DNA of 47,411 nucleotides from IMG/VR virus record IMGVR_UViG_3300046471_000230, positions 1 through 47,411 of that record; one strand, written 5' to 3'. Shown piece by piece: positions 1 to 7,599 of the stretch. The notes under the pieces are model-generated. The model was not told the origin of the DNA. It ran no database searches and saw only the letters and a list, made by a program, of their open reading frames with translations. The position numbers and the translations under genes were made by a program. The stretch is from a virus. Positions within the stretch are counted from its first letter, which is position 1, and every line of letters starts with the position of its first letter.

Positions 1-504
1 ATGTCGTCGCTCGATATGGTGGCTTACATCAACTCGACGCGTGAGCCGGGTTCGGCGGAAGTCCGTCACGACAACTTCATGGCTAAGGTTCCAAACGTAC
101 TTGGCGTGAAGACGGCTCCTGAATATTTAGGAACCGTTCTCTATAGCTCCGGTAACGGCACGAAACGTGAACAAGCCGTCTACAACTTCCCACGCCGCGA
201 AGCCATGCTGATGGCAATGTCGTACAGCTACAAGCTCCAAGCCACTGTGTACGACGCATGGCAGGAAGCAGAGGCCAAGGTGGCTGCACAAGCTCCTGTC
301 CTGTTCGGCGCACCAACGAACTATCTTGACGCCCTGAAGCAGCTTGTGGCAAGCGTGGAAGTGCAGCCATGGATTCGCCGTCATTCGCATCAGGAAGGCC
401 GCAATGGCACCGCCACGGCGCTAACGACCTCATCCGGCAACACGGACCCACCCTCACTCCATTCAAGCGCCTGTAGAGCCTGTACGCCGGTCTACGTGGA
501 ATGA
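1..504 (+). CDS. Rha family phage regulatory protein, possibly frameshifted C-terminus
   Basis: 167 residues. Residues 1-95 match the Rha/phage antirepressor N-terminal domain: a start of the MSSLDMVAYIN type, an RHDNFMAKV helix, then FPRREAMLMAMSYSYKLQ near residues 64-81. Proteins of this family regulate phage genes and can interfere with lysogeny. From about residue 115 the sequence (SSGNTDPPSLHSSACRA) looks like out-of-frame translation: the next frame reads through a more ordinary Arg/Leu-rich tail and also stops near 480. A 1-nt indel is therefore possible but unproven. The gene begins at the first base of the window, so an upstream start cannot be excluded. Confidence 0.6.
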   Translation: MSSLDMVAYINSTREPGSAEVRHDNFMAKVPNVLGVKTAPEYLGTVLYSSGNGTKREQAVYNFPRREAMLMAMSYSYKLQATVYDAWQEAEAKVAAQAPVLFGAPTNYLDALKQLVASVEVQPWIRRHSHQEGRNGTATALTTSSGNTDPPSLHSSACRACTPVYVE

Positions 505-533
505 TGGCCGTATCAGGTAGGGCAGATTGATCC

Positions 534-720
534 ATCAGTAGTACTACACCTGTAAATACACTCATGTAGTACTACATTAATTAATAACTCTGTTACTACT
601 CGGTTATTAATTAACTACTCTCAAACTACTCCCTACTACTATCACTCATTACCTAAAGGTAATTCGTTATTACTATTAGTTATAAACAAGTTTTATATTG
701 ATAGTAATACGCTTGAATAA
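534..720. promoter_or_regulatory. AT-rich control region with palindromes and a 12-bp inverted repeat
   Basis: This AT-rich stretch interrupts GC-rich coding DNA. It carries two copies of the perfect palindrome GTAGTACTAC (about 539-548 and 566-575). It also carries a perfect 12-bp inverted repeat, TTAATTAATAAC at 577-588 with GTTATTAATTAA at 603-614, separated by 14 nt. Further ACTACT motifs follow to about 640. The make-up suits an operator cluster or an unwinding region. I see no convincing gene from 505 to 1204; a reading frame at 698-985 has no family resemblance and no clear ribosome binding site. Confidence 0.45.
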
Positions 721-1065
721 CTCACTCGCTGCGCTCGTTCGTAGGGCGAAGCTTAGCACGAGTGTTGCATTCTGTCAACATTCCCCTATGTCAGAGCCTT
801 GGCTTGCAGTCGCCAATATTCCCTCACAGTTCCCCGTTCAGGCCGGAATGACTCAGTTGGTTAAGAAATCTTTCGCGTCAATCTTCTTGGATGCACGCGC
901 GTATGCACGAACCGGATGCCAAACGCCTGCCTGCCACGGCGGACACCTGTATTTACGCAGAAGTGTTGCCTTAGGAGAATCATAGTGGTTTATATGTTAA
1001 TGCACTCGGGATTTTTTGGAAAACTGAAGAAAAGCCTTGACATGAAGGACATGTGGTGATCTAAC

Positions 1066-1094
1066 TTGACAAAAGTGTGTCTGTGTGGTAAGAT
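1066..1094 (+). promoter_or_regulatory. Sigma70 promoter of the left element
   Basis: A perfect -35 box TTGACA (1066-1071), a 17-bp spacer and a -10 box TAAGAT (1089-1094) point rightward at the small-gene cassette starting at 1205. A second TTGACA at 1037-1042 with TCTAAC 17 bp later (1060-1065) could be an overlapping weaker promoter. The roughly 110-nt untranslated leader ends in a Shine-Dalgarno AAGGAG just before the first gene. Confidence 0.6.
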
Positions 1095-1204
1095 GTTGGT
1101 ATCTCAAGAAGTGCTGCAACCCTGCCTTCTTTCCCAAGCTGTTTCGCGTTAAAACCCCCGCCAAACGAACAATTAATCTTTAATCAATAAGGAGTCGCAC
1201 CCCC

Positions 1205-1426
1205 ATGTCCACATTAAAAGCACGCCCAGCATTCGGCGCTAAACAAAACCTTCCCGAGTACTACACCGCTGTGAATTCCATCATCAGCGTTCTACGGGAA
1301 ACGGCAACGCTTCGCACCATCGCTGCCCACCTGAACAAGCATGCCTTCGTTACTCCTACTGGCAAATCTTGGACGCGCGAACGGGTAGCCACCTACCTGC
1401 AAAGCACCGCCGCAGCATCAATCTAA
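1205..1426 (+). CDS. Small winged-helix-like protein, recombinase-like DNA-binding motif
   Basis: 73 residues, with AAGGAG about 10 nt upstream of the ATG. Residues 36-66 (LRTIAAHLNKHAFVTPTG then WTRERVATYL) resemble the helix-turn-helix segment found in large serine recombinases and resolvase-associated domains, where it reads as A-x-x-LN-x-x-x-x-x-TP-x-G-x-x-W. No catalytic domain is attached. It is the first gene after the promoter at 1066 and could be a directionality or copy-control factor of the left element. Function is inference; only the motif is visible. Confidence 0.55.
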   Translation: MSTLKARPAFGAKQNLPEYYTAVNSIISVLRETATLRTIAAHLNKHAFVTPTGKSWTRERVATYLQSTAAASI

Positions 1427-1449
1427 TCACTCAAAATAAAGGAAATCCC

Positions 1450-1896
1450 ATGTCAAAATCAGCCGTCCTATCCAGCGAAATCATCGCCCCAGCAGTCCAA
1501 GCCGTTGAAGCTGTCGCCGCACCGTCCGCCGTCACGCCACGCCCCGGCTTCGTCGTCATTACCGAGCCAATCCACGTCGCAATGAGCGCCGCCGCCCACT
1601 GTATCCGCAACGGCTACGTGCCATGCGCTGAAGCCCCGCCAGAGATTTTCCTCAGCACAGGCTACGCAACGATCACTCTGCAACTTGGCTCCCCTGATGA
1701 ACGAGCAGTCAAAGCGGCCAATGATGCCCTTGAATTTGCCGAAGCCGTCCGCCAACGTGAGTACGATAAAGCGATTGCCGCCGATGTTCAGAAGCTTCTG
1801 GACCAGACCAAGCGCGATGCCGAACAAGCCGAACTTGCTGCGAAAATTGCCGAGCAAAAGCTTGCTATCCGCCGTCTTGAAGCGAAGTTGGCGTAA
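1450..1896 (+). CDS. Hypothetical protein with C-terminal coiled coil
   Basis: 148 residues, started at ATG 1450 behind AAAGGAAA, 23 nt after the previous gene. The N-terminus is Ala/Val/Pro-rich and probably disordered. Residues 85-148 are a long charged helix (repeated A-E-Q-A-E and K-L-A-I-R-R patterns) typical of a coiled coil. I do not recognise a family. The next gene starts 2 nt after its stop, so the two are probably co-translated. Confidence 0.5.
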   Translation: MSKSAVLSSEIIAPAVQAVEAVAAPSAVTPRPGFVVITEPIHVAMSAAAHCIRNGYVPCAEAPPEIFLSTGYATITLQLGSPDERAVKAANDALEFAEAVRQREYDKAIAADVQKLLDQTKRDAEQAELAAKIAEQKLAIRRLEAKLA

Positions 1897-1898
1897 CC

Positions 1899-2207
1899 AT
1901 GGCGACGACAAAACAAGCCTTCGTGCCGAAGTTGACGCCAAGCCAGATCGCAGCGGAAGCAGCAGCAGTACAGGCTCGAAAATTAGCCGCGCTAGAGCTA
2001 GTGACGGAGAAAGCAGCAGTGCTTCTTTCTGCCCGAACCGCGAACGAAATTGCACAGCAGGCAGCGAATGACGCCCTTCGGCTTAACGGCATGGATTTCT
2101 GGTTTGTCCATGCACGAATGGAAGAGTCCGCCGCGACAGACGCCGCAGAAGTAGCCGCACGAAGTAACTACGACGCCGCAATGGCCGACGCCATGCAGTA
2201 CGCCTAA
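1899..2207 (+). CDS. Hypothetical Ala-rich helical protein
   Basis: 102 residues, beginning 2 nt after the upstream stop codon, which indicates translational coupling. It is Ala-rich and almost wholly helical in character, with a central DFWFVHARM segment. No domain is recognised. A gap of about 147 nt without a gene follows before the next start. Confidence 0.45.
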   Translation: MATTKQAFVPKLTPSQIAAEAAAVQARKLAALELVTEKAAVLLSARTANEIAQQAANDALRLNGMDFWFVHARMEESAATDAAEVAARSNYDAAMADAMQYA

Positions 2208-2354
2208 GCCGCCATCCGGCGCAACCTGGGCTATCTCTGGCCCGACCAATCCCCGACACAAAACGCACGTCCCCGCACCCGCTACGCCTGTCTTTTTCAA
2301 GCGTCCGCACCGCTGCGCCCGGCGTTTTGTTCAACACACTTTAAGGAAAACAAT

Positions 2355-2648
2355 ATGAAATCCGAGTACCAACGAAATCAGGCCGCGAAAACGGCTCTTA
2401 CCCGCACCGCCACGCCAGCAAACGCTACCAATAAAGCGAAGCTGACACCAATGGAAAAGTTCACCCTCATGGTTCAAACGACCATGGCTATTGCCTTCGC
2501 CACTGCCACGACTACGGCGGCAAAAGCCAATGAAGGATGGGTTAGTACCTCGATTCATCAGCGACAGAAACAAGGCGCTTTCCACGCCAAGATCAAGGAA
2601 GCAGATACGCGTAGCGCCGTCAACTTCCGTTGCAAAAAGGCGGCGTAA
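2355..2648 (+). CDS. Hypothetical protein of the left element
   Basis: 97 residues, preceded by AAGGAAAA. It has a basic, Thr/Ala-rich N-terminus, a hydrophobic stretch around residues 37-58 (MVQTTMAIAFATATTTAA) that may be a weak membrane or signal-like segment, and a basic tail. The following ribbon-helix-helix-like gene starts 2 nt after its stop. I do not recognise it. Confidence 0.45.
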   Translation: MKSEYQRNQAAKTALTRTATPANATNKAKLTPMEKFTLMVQTTMAIAFATATTTAAKANEGWVSTSIHQRQKQGAFHAKIKEADTRSAVNFRCKKAA

Positions 2649-2650
2649 CC

Positions 2651-2875
2651 ATGCCAACGACAATCCCCCGCACCAATCGCCAGCGCATCACCACAAAGGC
2701 CGGTATCGCGCTTGAACGCTCATACGTGTTCATGGATACCGCCTCATGGGACGCACTCGCCCGACTCTGCGACCACCAAGGCCGCTCCGGCTCACAGGTT
2801 ATCGCATCACTCATCGCAATCGCCTCAATCGGCAAGCAACTGGACAAGACCAATGACAGCAACAAAACGCAGTAA
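2651..2875 (+). CDS. Ribbon-helix-helix-like small protein
   Basis: 74 residues. The segment SYVFMDTASWDALARLCDHQ then GRSGSQVIASLI has the strand-helix-turn-helix layout of CopG/MetJ-like DNA-binding proteins, which act as dimers on repeated operators. It overlaps the start of the helicase gene by 23 nt, tying its expression to replication. In plasmids and satellites such proteins often control copy number; that role here is inference. The palindromes at 539-575 or the iteron-like array at 4194 are candidate targets. Confidence 0.55.
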   Translation: MPTTIPRTNRQRITTKAGIALERSYVFMDTASWDALARLCDHQGRSGSQVIASLIAIASIGKQLDKTNDSNKTQ

Positions 2876-4193
2876 GACAGACGGCGATACCGTCACCAAA
2901 ACCGAGTATAGCGAATACGACCTACTGACACTTTCCCGCTACCACGACGTGTTGACGCAGGGGCGTTACTTCACTTTGTACAACGCTGCCAGCCCTCTCC
3001 CGCGCATCATTTCCGGGGAAAAGCACGAGGACGTTTTGCCGTTGTCGTGGCTGTGCGCCGACCTTAGAAAGTACTGCCGACAGACAGGCCGCAAGGTTCC
3101 GTCACCCATGCCAAGCGCGGACTACATTGCGTACAAGCTGGATATGGTGAACGGTACAATTTTCAAACCGAAAGCACCGGCCATGTATTCCCCCCGGTAC
3201 TCACGTCACAGCTACGTCAACATCTATAAGCACTTCGAGCGCCTGCACCCGGCCATCCCCCTGCCGCCAGTGTTTCACCGGCTGTTTGAGTGCATGTTCC
3301 CCGATCCTGTCGAGCGGCACACGTTCTTGCAATACGTCGCCCACATGTTCCAGTTCCCGGAAATCCGGCCAAGCTGGCACCCGATGTTGTTGTCTGAAAC
3401 TGGCACCGGCAAGGGCTTTCTGTTCACCGCCATCCTGACGCCTCTGTTGTGTGGACAGACGCGCTTACTCAAGAAGTATTCCGAACTGCTGGGACGCTTC
3501 GCTAACGCCATGTACGCCACCATCCTTGTCCTGTTGGACGACTGCAAATCACGGCGCGAAGACACGCAAACCGCGCTGAAATCGTTGATGTCAGAGCCAA
3601 GCGTCATGCTGGAAGAAAAAGGGCTTGCCGCTGGAATGGTCACAACCTACACGCGATTTTTCCTTGCAAGTAACGAGGAAGTTCCGCTTGACCTAGACGA
3701 CACAGAGCGCCGTTGGTGGATTCCGAAGCGTATGGGCTACTCCACTGGACTGACCGGAGACGAAGGGCGTAAAGAGCGCGTCGAGAACGTCATTCGCCCC
3801 CTGTCGGAATGGCTGGAAAAAGACGGCGCGTTAGACGCCATCCATGCCTATTTCATGTCCTACGACCTCACCGGCTTTGACCCAAAATCGCCGCCGATGA
3901 CAGAGACGCTACGCGAACAAATTGCGAAGTCCGTAACGGTAGAGCAGGCATTCACTGCTGACTACCTCAGCGCACACAAAACGAAGGTGTTGAAATCGGA
4001 AGACCTTAGCGCCGCATTCGCACAGGCCGGAATGAGCAAGCCCGGCAACATCGCTATCGGCAAGCTGTTCCAGAGTTGCGACTACCAACAGGATTTCATC
4101 ACGATTGGCGGCGCGAAATCACGCTGGCGGTTCCCGGCGTCCATGACGAAAAATGAAGCAGAAGCCATCTTGCACCGGCCTGTTGAGTTCTAA
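2853..4193 (+). CDS. SF3/DUF5906-like replicative helicase, no primase domain
   Basis: 446 residues from ATG 2853; an upstream in-frame ATG would overlap the previous gene almost completely and was rejected. Walker A reads SETGTGKG (about residues 181-188), a Walker B-like hydrophobic run ending in LLDD follows near residue 228, and FFLASNE with a later ERRWW supplies sensor and arginine-finger candidates. This layout is that of the helicase half of phage- and satellite-type primase-helicases. The N-terminal 150 residues show no primase motif, so priming would need another protein. The iteron-like array starts directly after its stop codon. Confidence 0.75.
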   Translation: MTATKRSKTDGDTVTKTEYSEYDLLTLSRYHDVLTQGRYFTLYNAASPLPRIISGEKHEDVLPLSWLCADLRKYCRQTGRKVPSPMPSADYIAYKLDMVNGTIFKPKAPAMYSPRYSRHSYVNIYKHFERLHPAIPLPPVFHRLFECMFPDPVERHTFLQYVAHMFQFPEIRPSWHPMLLSETGTGKGFLFTAILTPLLCGQTRLLKKYSELLGRFANAMYATILVLLDDCKSRREDTQTALKSLMSEPSVMLEEKGLAAGMVTTYTRFFLASNEEVPLDLDDTERRWWIPKRMGYSTGLTGDEGRKERVENVIRPLSEWLEKDGALDAIHAYFMSYDLTGFDPKSPPMTETLREQIAKSVTVEQAFTADYLSAHKTKVLKSEDLSAAFAQAGMSKPGNIAIGKLFQSCDYQQDFITIGGAKSRWRFPASMTKNEAEAILHRPVEF

Positions 4194-4265
4194 GAACGGA
4201 CGCAGAACGGACGAAACACGGACGAAGAACGGACGCCCTCATAGGAGGAACGGACGGCACGGACG
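4194..4265. repeat. Iteron-like direct repeats, 11-bp period
   Basis: Four tandem units containing ACGGACG start at 4194, 4205, 4216 and 4227, an exact 11-bp period (about one helical turn). Two further copies sit at 4248-4256 and 4257-4265. The core is GAACGGACG. Such phased repeats beside a replication gene are typical of origins bound by an initiator on one face of the helix. An AT-rich tract (attactaataaatg) follows at about 4276. The reading as an origin is inference. Confidence 0.6.
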
Positions 4266-4341
4266 ACATGAAACTTATTACTAATAAATGCCCGGTTCGT
4301 GCTGATGCATACGCCGGGATGACACGAAAGGAATTTCACCC

Positions 4342-5097
4342 ATGACCTACACATACGACTCTGAAGCCGAACGCGGCGCAGCCCTCACCATCGCCCAGCT
4401 TGGCGGCGTCCCCTGCCAATCGTTTCTGCCGCACCTGCCCGACTCATACCAAGACGCAGACGGCGCTGCTATTGGCGGCAAGCCAGATTTCCGCATCGAC
4501 CGCGAACGCTGCTTCACGTTCGTGGATACGAAGGACGGCGTTCTTCACTCGCACTACACTTTCGCCAGCAGTGACGACGCCCAGAAAGATGCTTACCGCC
4601 GCCACTTCCACCGCAGCGGTGACCATCTGACACACTGGGATCGCTCCAAAGCCCTGTTCTACGATACCCGCAACCGGCGCGGCAAAGCTCTGTCGCTGGA
4701 AACTGGCTGGAATCACCAGCTTTGGAAATTGGCGGCACTCCAAGCGCTCCACGGCTGGCAACGGTTCCTCGTCGTTTTCAAGTCGCCCCCAAAGGAGATT
4801 GATGCACTCCGGTACATCGCCGCTGGCCTAGTCTTCTGCACTGTTGCGACGCTGCCCGACATGATGCTTACGATTGAACTCAGCCAACACGGCTTTCTTG
4901 TGCCGTTCCTTTTCAAGACGACCAAGTACGCCTTCACTGTCATGCCCGATCCTGCAAGCCGTGGCCTGTCCTCTGATGCAATCGAAGCCTCCGACCGGAC
5001 TAAATTCCTCGCTGCCATCGAGACGGACAAAGCAGGCCGAGCCGAAGCGCTGGCACAAGCTGCTGCCGACTGGGACGCCGGATTGCGCCCGTTCTGA
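4342..5097 (+). CDS. Probable PD-(D/E)XK nuclease of the left element
   Basis: 251 residues. GKPDFRID at residues 46-53 followed by FVDTKDG at 60-66 gives the PD...(D/E)xK arrangement (D49, D62, K64) of restriction-endonuclease-fold nucleases, with Glu8 or Glu10 as a possible extra acidic ligand. The remaining sequence is not one I can place. It lies between the helicase/iteron unit and the serine recombinase in the same orientation, so a role in replication-intermediate processing or in attacking competing DNA is possible. Nuclease assignment rests on the motif alone. Confidence 0.5.
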   Translation: MTYTYDSEAERGAALTIAQLGGVPCQSFLPHLPDSYQDADGAAIGGKPDFRIDRERCFTFVDTKDGVLHSHYTFASSDDAQKDAYRRHFHRSGDHLTHWDRSKALFYDTRNRRGKALSLETGWNHQLWKLAALQALHGWQRFLVVFKSPPKEIDALRYIAAGLVFCTVATLPDMMLTIELSQHGFLVPFLFKTTKYAFTVMPDPASRGLSSDAIEASDRTKFLAAIETDKAGRAEALAQAAADWDAGLRPF

Positions 5098-5100
5098 CAC

Positions 5101-5223
5101 TGGCTCATGGCTCAACAGGGTATGCCCTAGCGCACCTAGACTAATGCGCCAGATAGATAGCTCAATAGGGTTGACTGTTAATGAGCCACCCATTATTATT
5201 GAGCCACCTACCCCACTGAGCCA
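5101..5223 (+). promoter_or_regulatory. Repeat-rich promoter and possible res site of the serine recombinase
   Basis: TGGCTCA occurs twice in tandem (5101-5107, 5108-5114). Its reverse complement TGAGCCA occurs three times (5182-5188, 5200-5206, 5217-5223). A longer direct repeat of the TGGCTCAACAGGGT type recurs about 50 bp later (near 5108 and 5158). A promoter TTGACT (5171-5176), 17 bp, TATTAT (5194-5199) lies between copies, with its -10 box flanked by repeat units. This suits an accessory resolution site that also autoregulates the recombinase. Confidence 0.5.
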
Positions 5224-5235
5224 GCAGGACGAAAA

Positions 5236-5823
5236 ATGAAAACGATTTATTACGGCAGAATCAGCACCACCGAAGGCCAGAAGAGTGACAGCCAGTACGA
5301 CGACGCCAATAAGCAAGGCGTTGACGCCAAACACGTTCATATTGACGAAGGCGTTAGCGGCTACCACGTCGCCCCTGCTGACCGTACAGAGTGGAAGCGC
5401 GTAATGGATAAGCTGTCTGACGGCGGCATCCTGTACGTCCGCTGGCTGGATCGCATCAGCCGTCGCTACGACGAACTGAACATCGTAATGCGCGAACTGA
5501 TGAACATGGGCGTCAAGGTTGTCTGCACCCTCAACGGCATGACCTTCGACGGCACAGCTACCAATGCAATCGATAAGGCTACCCGCGATGCCGTGTTGGC
5601 CTTCATTGCCGCACAAGGCGAAGCCGACTACCTGAACCGGAAGGAAATGCAGAAGCGCGGCATCGAGTTAGCCAAGTCATCCGGCGTCTACAAAGGCCGG
5701 GCTAAGACTCTCGACCCTGTCACGGTGAAGGAATGGCGTAACGAGCATGCCGCGTCCATCACCGCCACTGCCGAACACTTTGAAGTCTCGATTGCAACGG
5801 TTAAACGCTACTGCGCCGCCTGA
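5236..5823 (+). CDS. Serine recombinase (resolvase/invertase family)
   Basis: 195 residues, the usual length for resolvases. The N-terminus YYGRIST supplies Arg8 and the nucleophile Ser10. The LDRISRR segment near residues 76-82 corresponds to the conserved DR-x-x-R region, and a long E helix with KRGIELAKSSG precedes a C-terminal helix-turn-helix (about residues 160-195, TATAEHFEVSIATVKRY). It resolves or inverts DNA at sites like the repeats just upstream. It is the last gene of the left element's rightward unit and is followed by an intrinsic terminator. Confidence 0.88.
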   Translation: MKTIYYGRISTTEGQKSDSQYDDANKQGVDAKHVHIDEGVSGYHVAPADRTEWKRVMDKLSDGGILYVRWLDRISRRYDELNIVMRELMNMGVKVVCTLNGMTFDGTATNAIDKATRDAVLAFIAAQGEADYLNRKEMQKRGIELAKSSGVYKGRAKTLDPVTVKEWRNEHAASITATAEHFEVSIATVKRYCAA

Positions 5824-5853
5824 TCTGACATAGCCTTAGCAAGCCACTGGACA

Positions 5854-5880
5854 GCCCACCCTGACACGGTGGGCTTTTTC
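5854..5880 (+). terminator. Rho-independent terminator after the serine recombinase
   Basis: GCCCACC (5854-5860) pairs perfectly with GGTGGGC (5868-5874) around a 7-nt loop, followed by TTTTT. It closes the left element's rightward transcription. The remaining 180 nt up to the converging cargo operon hold nothing else that I can identify. Confidence 0.8.
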
Positions 5881-6063
5881 ACGTCCATACCCTGCCCACC
5901 AGCGCTACGGCGTCTCCTGTTGATATTTCGTTTTGTCCTGACGGCATTGCGCCGACGTGCCCCGCTTGTTGACAATCGAATTCGCAACATGATCGTTTCC
6001 AGATACTTTTCTATTCCTGGGATTCAATTATCTGAACAGGTGCACTTTTTCCCAGAATTTTTA

Positions 6064-6729
6064 TTATTTTTCACCGACGGATGAATTTCTGTATCTGTCA
6101 CCATCCAGCCAACCTTCACCCTGTAGTGTTCTGAATTCCCTTATAGCGGTAAGCGCGACTTCTTTATCCTCCACCATGCTAATAATTCCGAGCAGTGACA
6201 ATAAAGAAATTGACTGTGAAGTTGCGATTACTTCCAGCACTTCTTCAAGTGGATAATTAGGCTCAATTGAATCGGCACTTGACCAACGCTGCGTTTGCTG
6301 TCCACCAGTATGCGTGAAGTCGCAGAGCCTACTATAATTTTGTTCCCTATACCTATTAAGATACCCGCCCTCAAAATCAGGATGGGCATCAATTGCTTCC
6401 ACGAGTTTCTTAGTACCGGGAGGTTCTTTATGGGCTATGAAGTCTTCAACTTCTTTATCTGTCGCGCACGAAGATAGCCATACACCACGCACGTATGCGT
6501 CAAAAGCCACCCGGACGAGCGCGAAGCTTGTTGCGTACAACTCATGCTCCGACAGCAGGACAACGGCCTCATGGTGCCCCTGCGCGACCACGAAACAACT
6601 TGTCGCCGCCTTGAAGCGATCCGTAGCCGTCACTCGCAAAAGTTCTGTCATATCCCGTATAAAATCCACCCGCGCATTTGCTTCCGCTAGGAGTTCTTTG
6701 GGCACGGATACCATTAATTTGTTATTCAT
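6064..6729 (-). CDS. HEPN-like hypothetical protein (DUF5677/DUF6988-like), possible toxin or defence effector
   Basis: 221 residues, mostly helical. Residues 37-86 (FKAATSCFVVAQGHHEAVVL and on to RVAFDAYVRGVW) resemble the helical bundle of DUF5677/DUF6988-like proteins. SRLCDFTH at 133-140 gives an R-x5-H pair (Arg134, His140), the catalytic pattern of HEPN ribonucleases, although this motif is short and could occur by chance. It is the second gene of a leftward two-gene operon, 9 nt after the membrane protein. The lower GC content than the neighbouring prophage suggests separate acquisition. Function is inference. Confidence 0.5.
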   Translation of the reverse strand: MNNKLMVSVPKELLAEANARVDFIRDMTELLRVTATDRFKAATSCFVVAQGHHEAVVLLSEHELYATSFALVRVAFDAYVRGVWLSSCATDKEVEDFIAHKEPPGTKKLVEAIDAHPDFEGGYLNRYREQNYSRLCDFTHTGGQQTQRWSSADSIEPNYPLEEVLEVIATSQSISLLSLLGIISMVEDKEVALTAIREFRTLQGEGWLDGDRYRNSSVGEK

Positions 6730-6738
6730 TATCGTCCC

Positions 6739-7221
6739 TTAATTATGGAAGCCGCCAGCCGCCGGAAACCACGCCAGATACACAATGAAGTTTAGCATCA
6801 TTACAAACATCAAAAGAACTACCGCCGTCATTGATAATGCAAAAACGTAAACTCCAATAATGATATACCACCGCTGCTTAAACAGTTTTTCGTAGAGAGT
6901 ACCGGAACTAACCGGCGAGTCTTCCGCTAGTCCAAAAAGGTTGAGCCGAAGCCAAATGCAATAAGTTTGGCCCGCGTTCAAAACGAATAAGATTAAAGCA
7001 ATAGCTAAAAATACCCATGCGTATGGCCCCCATCCTCCGTGGGGAGGACCATTGAATATATATGGAGGCGCTGTTGCTTTACCGCTTTGAAACCACCGAG
7101 CAATAAAAATTATACCGCCGATAATCGCGTAATTTCTTATATTGTCAAAGACTACCTTCAAAGATAACTCTTTCTCAGGCAGCAAAAACTTTTTGATAGC
7201 TTCAATGTTGCTACTAGGCAT
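6739..7221 (-). CDS. Membrane protein paired with the HEPN-like gene
   Basis: 160 residues from ATG 7221, which has AAGGAG about 12 nt upstream; an in-frame ATG at 7323 adds an Arg-rich leader unlike the rest. Three hydrophobic segments are visible, near residues 30-43 (AIIGGIIFIARWF), 66-86 (AWVFLAIALILFVLNAG) and 116-148 (IIIGVYVFALSMTAVVLLMF). A Gly/Pro-rich loop lies between the first two. No family is recognised. Its place as first gene, 9 nt from the next, suggests the two products work together at the membrane. Confidence 0.5.
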   Translation of the reverse strand: MPSSNIEAIKKFLLPEKELSLKVVFDNIRNYAIIGGIIFIARWFQSGKATAPPYIFNGPPHGGWGPYAWVFLAIALILFVLNAGQTYCIWLRLNLFGLAEDSPVSSGTLYEKLFKQRWYIIIGVYVFALSMTAVVLLMFVMMLNFIVYLAWFPAAGGFHN

Positions 7222-7350
7222 TCTTACATCGCTCCTTTTAGTCCGACGTCCTGCCGCGCGGGATGCGATGGCACTTCGATAGCTGGTTGACAACATGGTG
7301 CAACCAAGCACAGCGCAAGGCAATGGAAAAATTCAGATGGTCAACGCAAT

Positions 7351-7394
7351 CCGCTTACAGTCCGCTTACAGAAATAATTATTAGCCCTGTAAGC
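7351..7394. repeat. Paired CCGCTTACAG repeats with inverted copy near the tRNA 3' end
   Basis: CCGCTTACAG occurs at 7351-7360 and 7362-7371 (11-bp period), and CTGTAAGC, the reverse complement of its last eight bases, at 7387-7394. Short direct repeats near a tRNA 3' end resemble the arm-type binding sites of tyrosine integrases. They lie 43 nt beyond the encoded CCA of the tRNA gene, on the left-element side. No second half-site is visible in the window. Confidence 0.35.
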
Positions 7395-7436
7395 TGCAAG
7401 CGCTTTTCTCTACCGCGTTGATTTTAAAGGAGTTTT

Positions 7437-7513
<77 letters not shown>

Positions 7514-7599
7514 TGTGTTGATTTATAAGGCTTTTCTCGGAAATTTGAGTCAGCTTAAAATGCCGGTTTGCGGTGCGCTCCGCAAAGAGTGAGGAAGCG

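Noticed and set aside
83-565. Leftward frame of 160 codons over the Rha gene
   Set aside because: Antisense to a conserved domain and runs into the AT-rich control region.
698-985. Rightward frame of 95 codons upstream of the left-element promoter
   Set aside because: No ribosome binding site, no recognisable domain, and mixed composition; more likely non-coding.
7567-7586. Terminator after the integrase
   Set aside because: The 7-bp hairpin lacks a following T run in the direction of integrase transcription, so it is noted only with the integrase.
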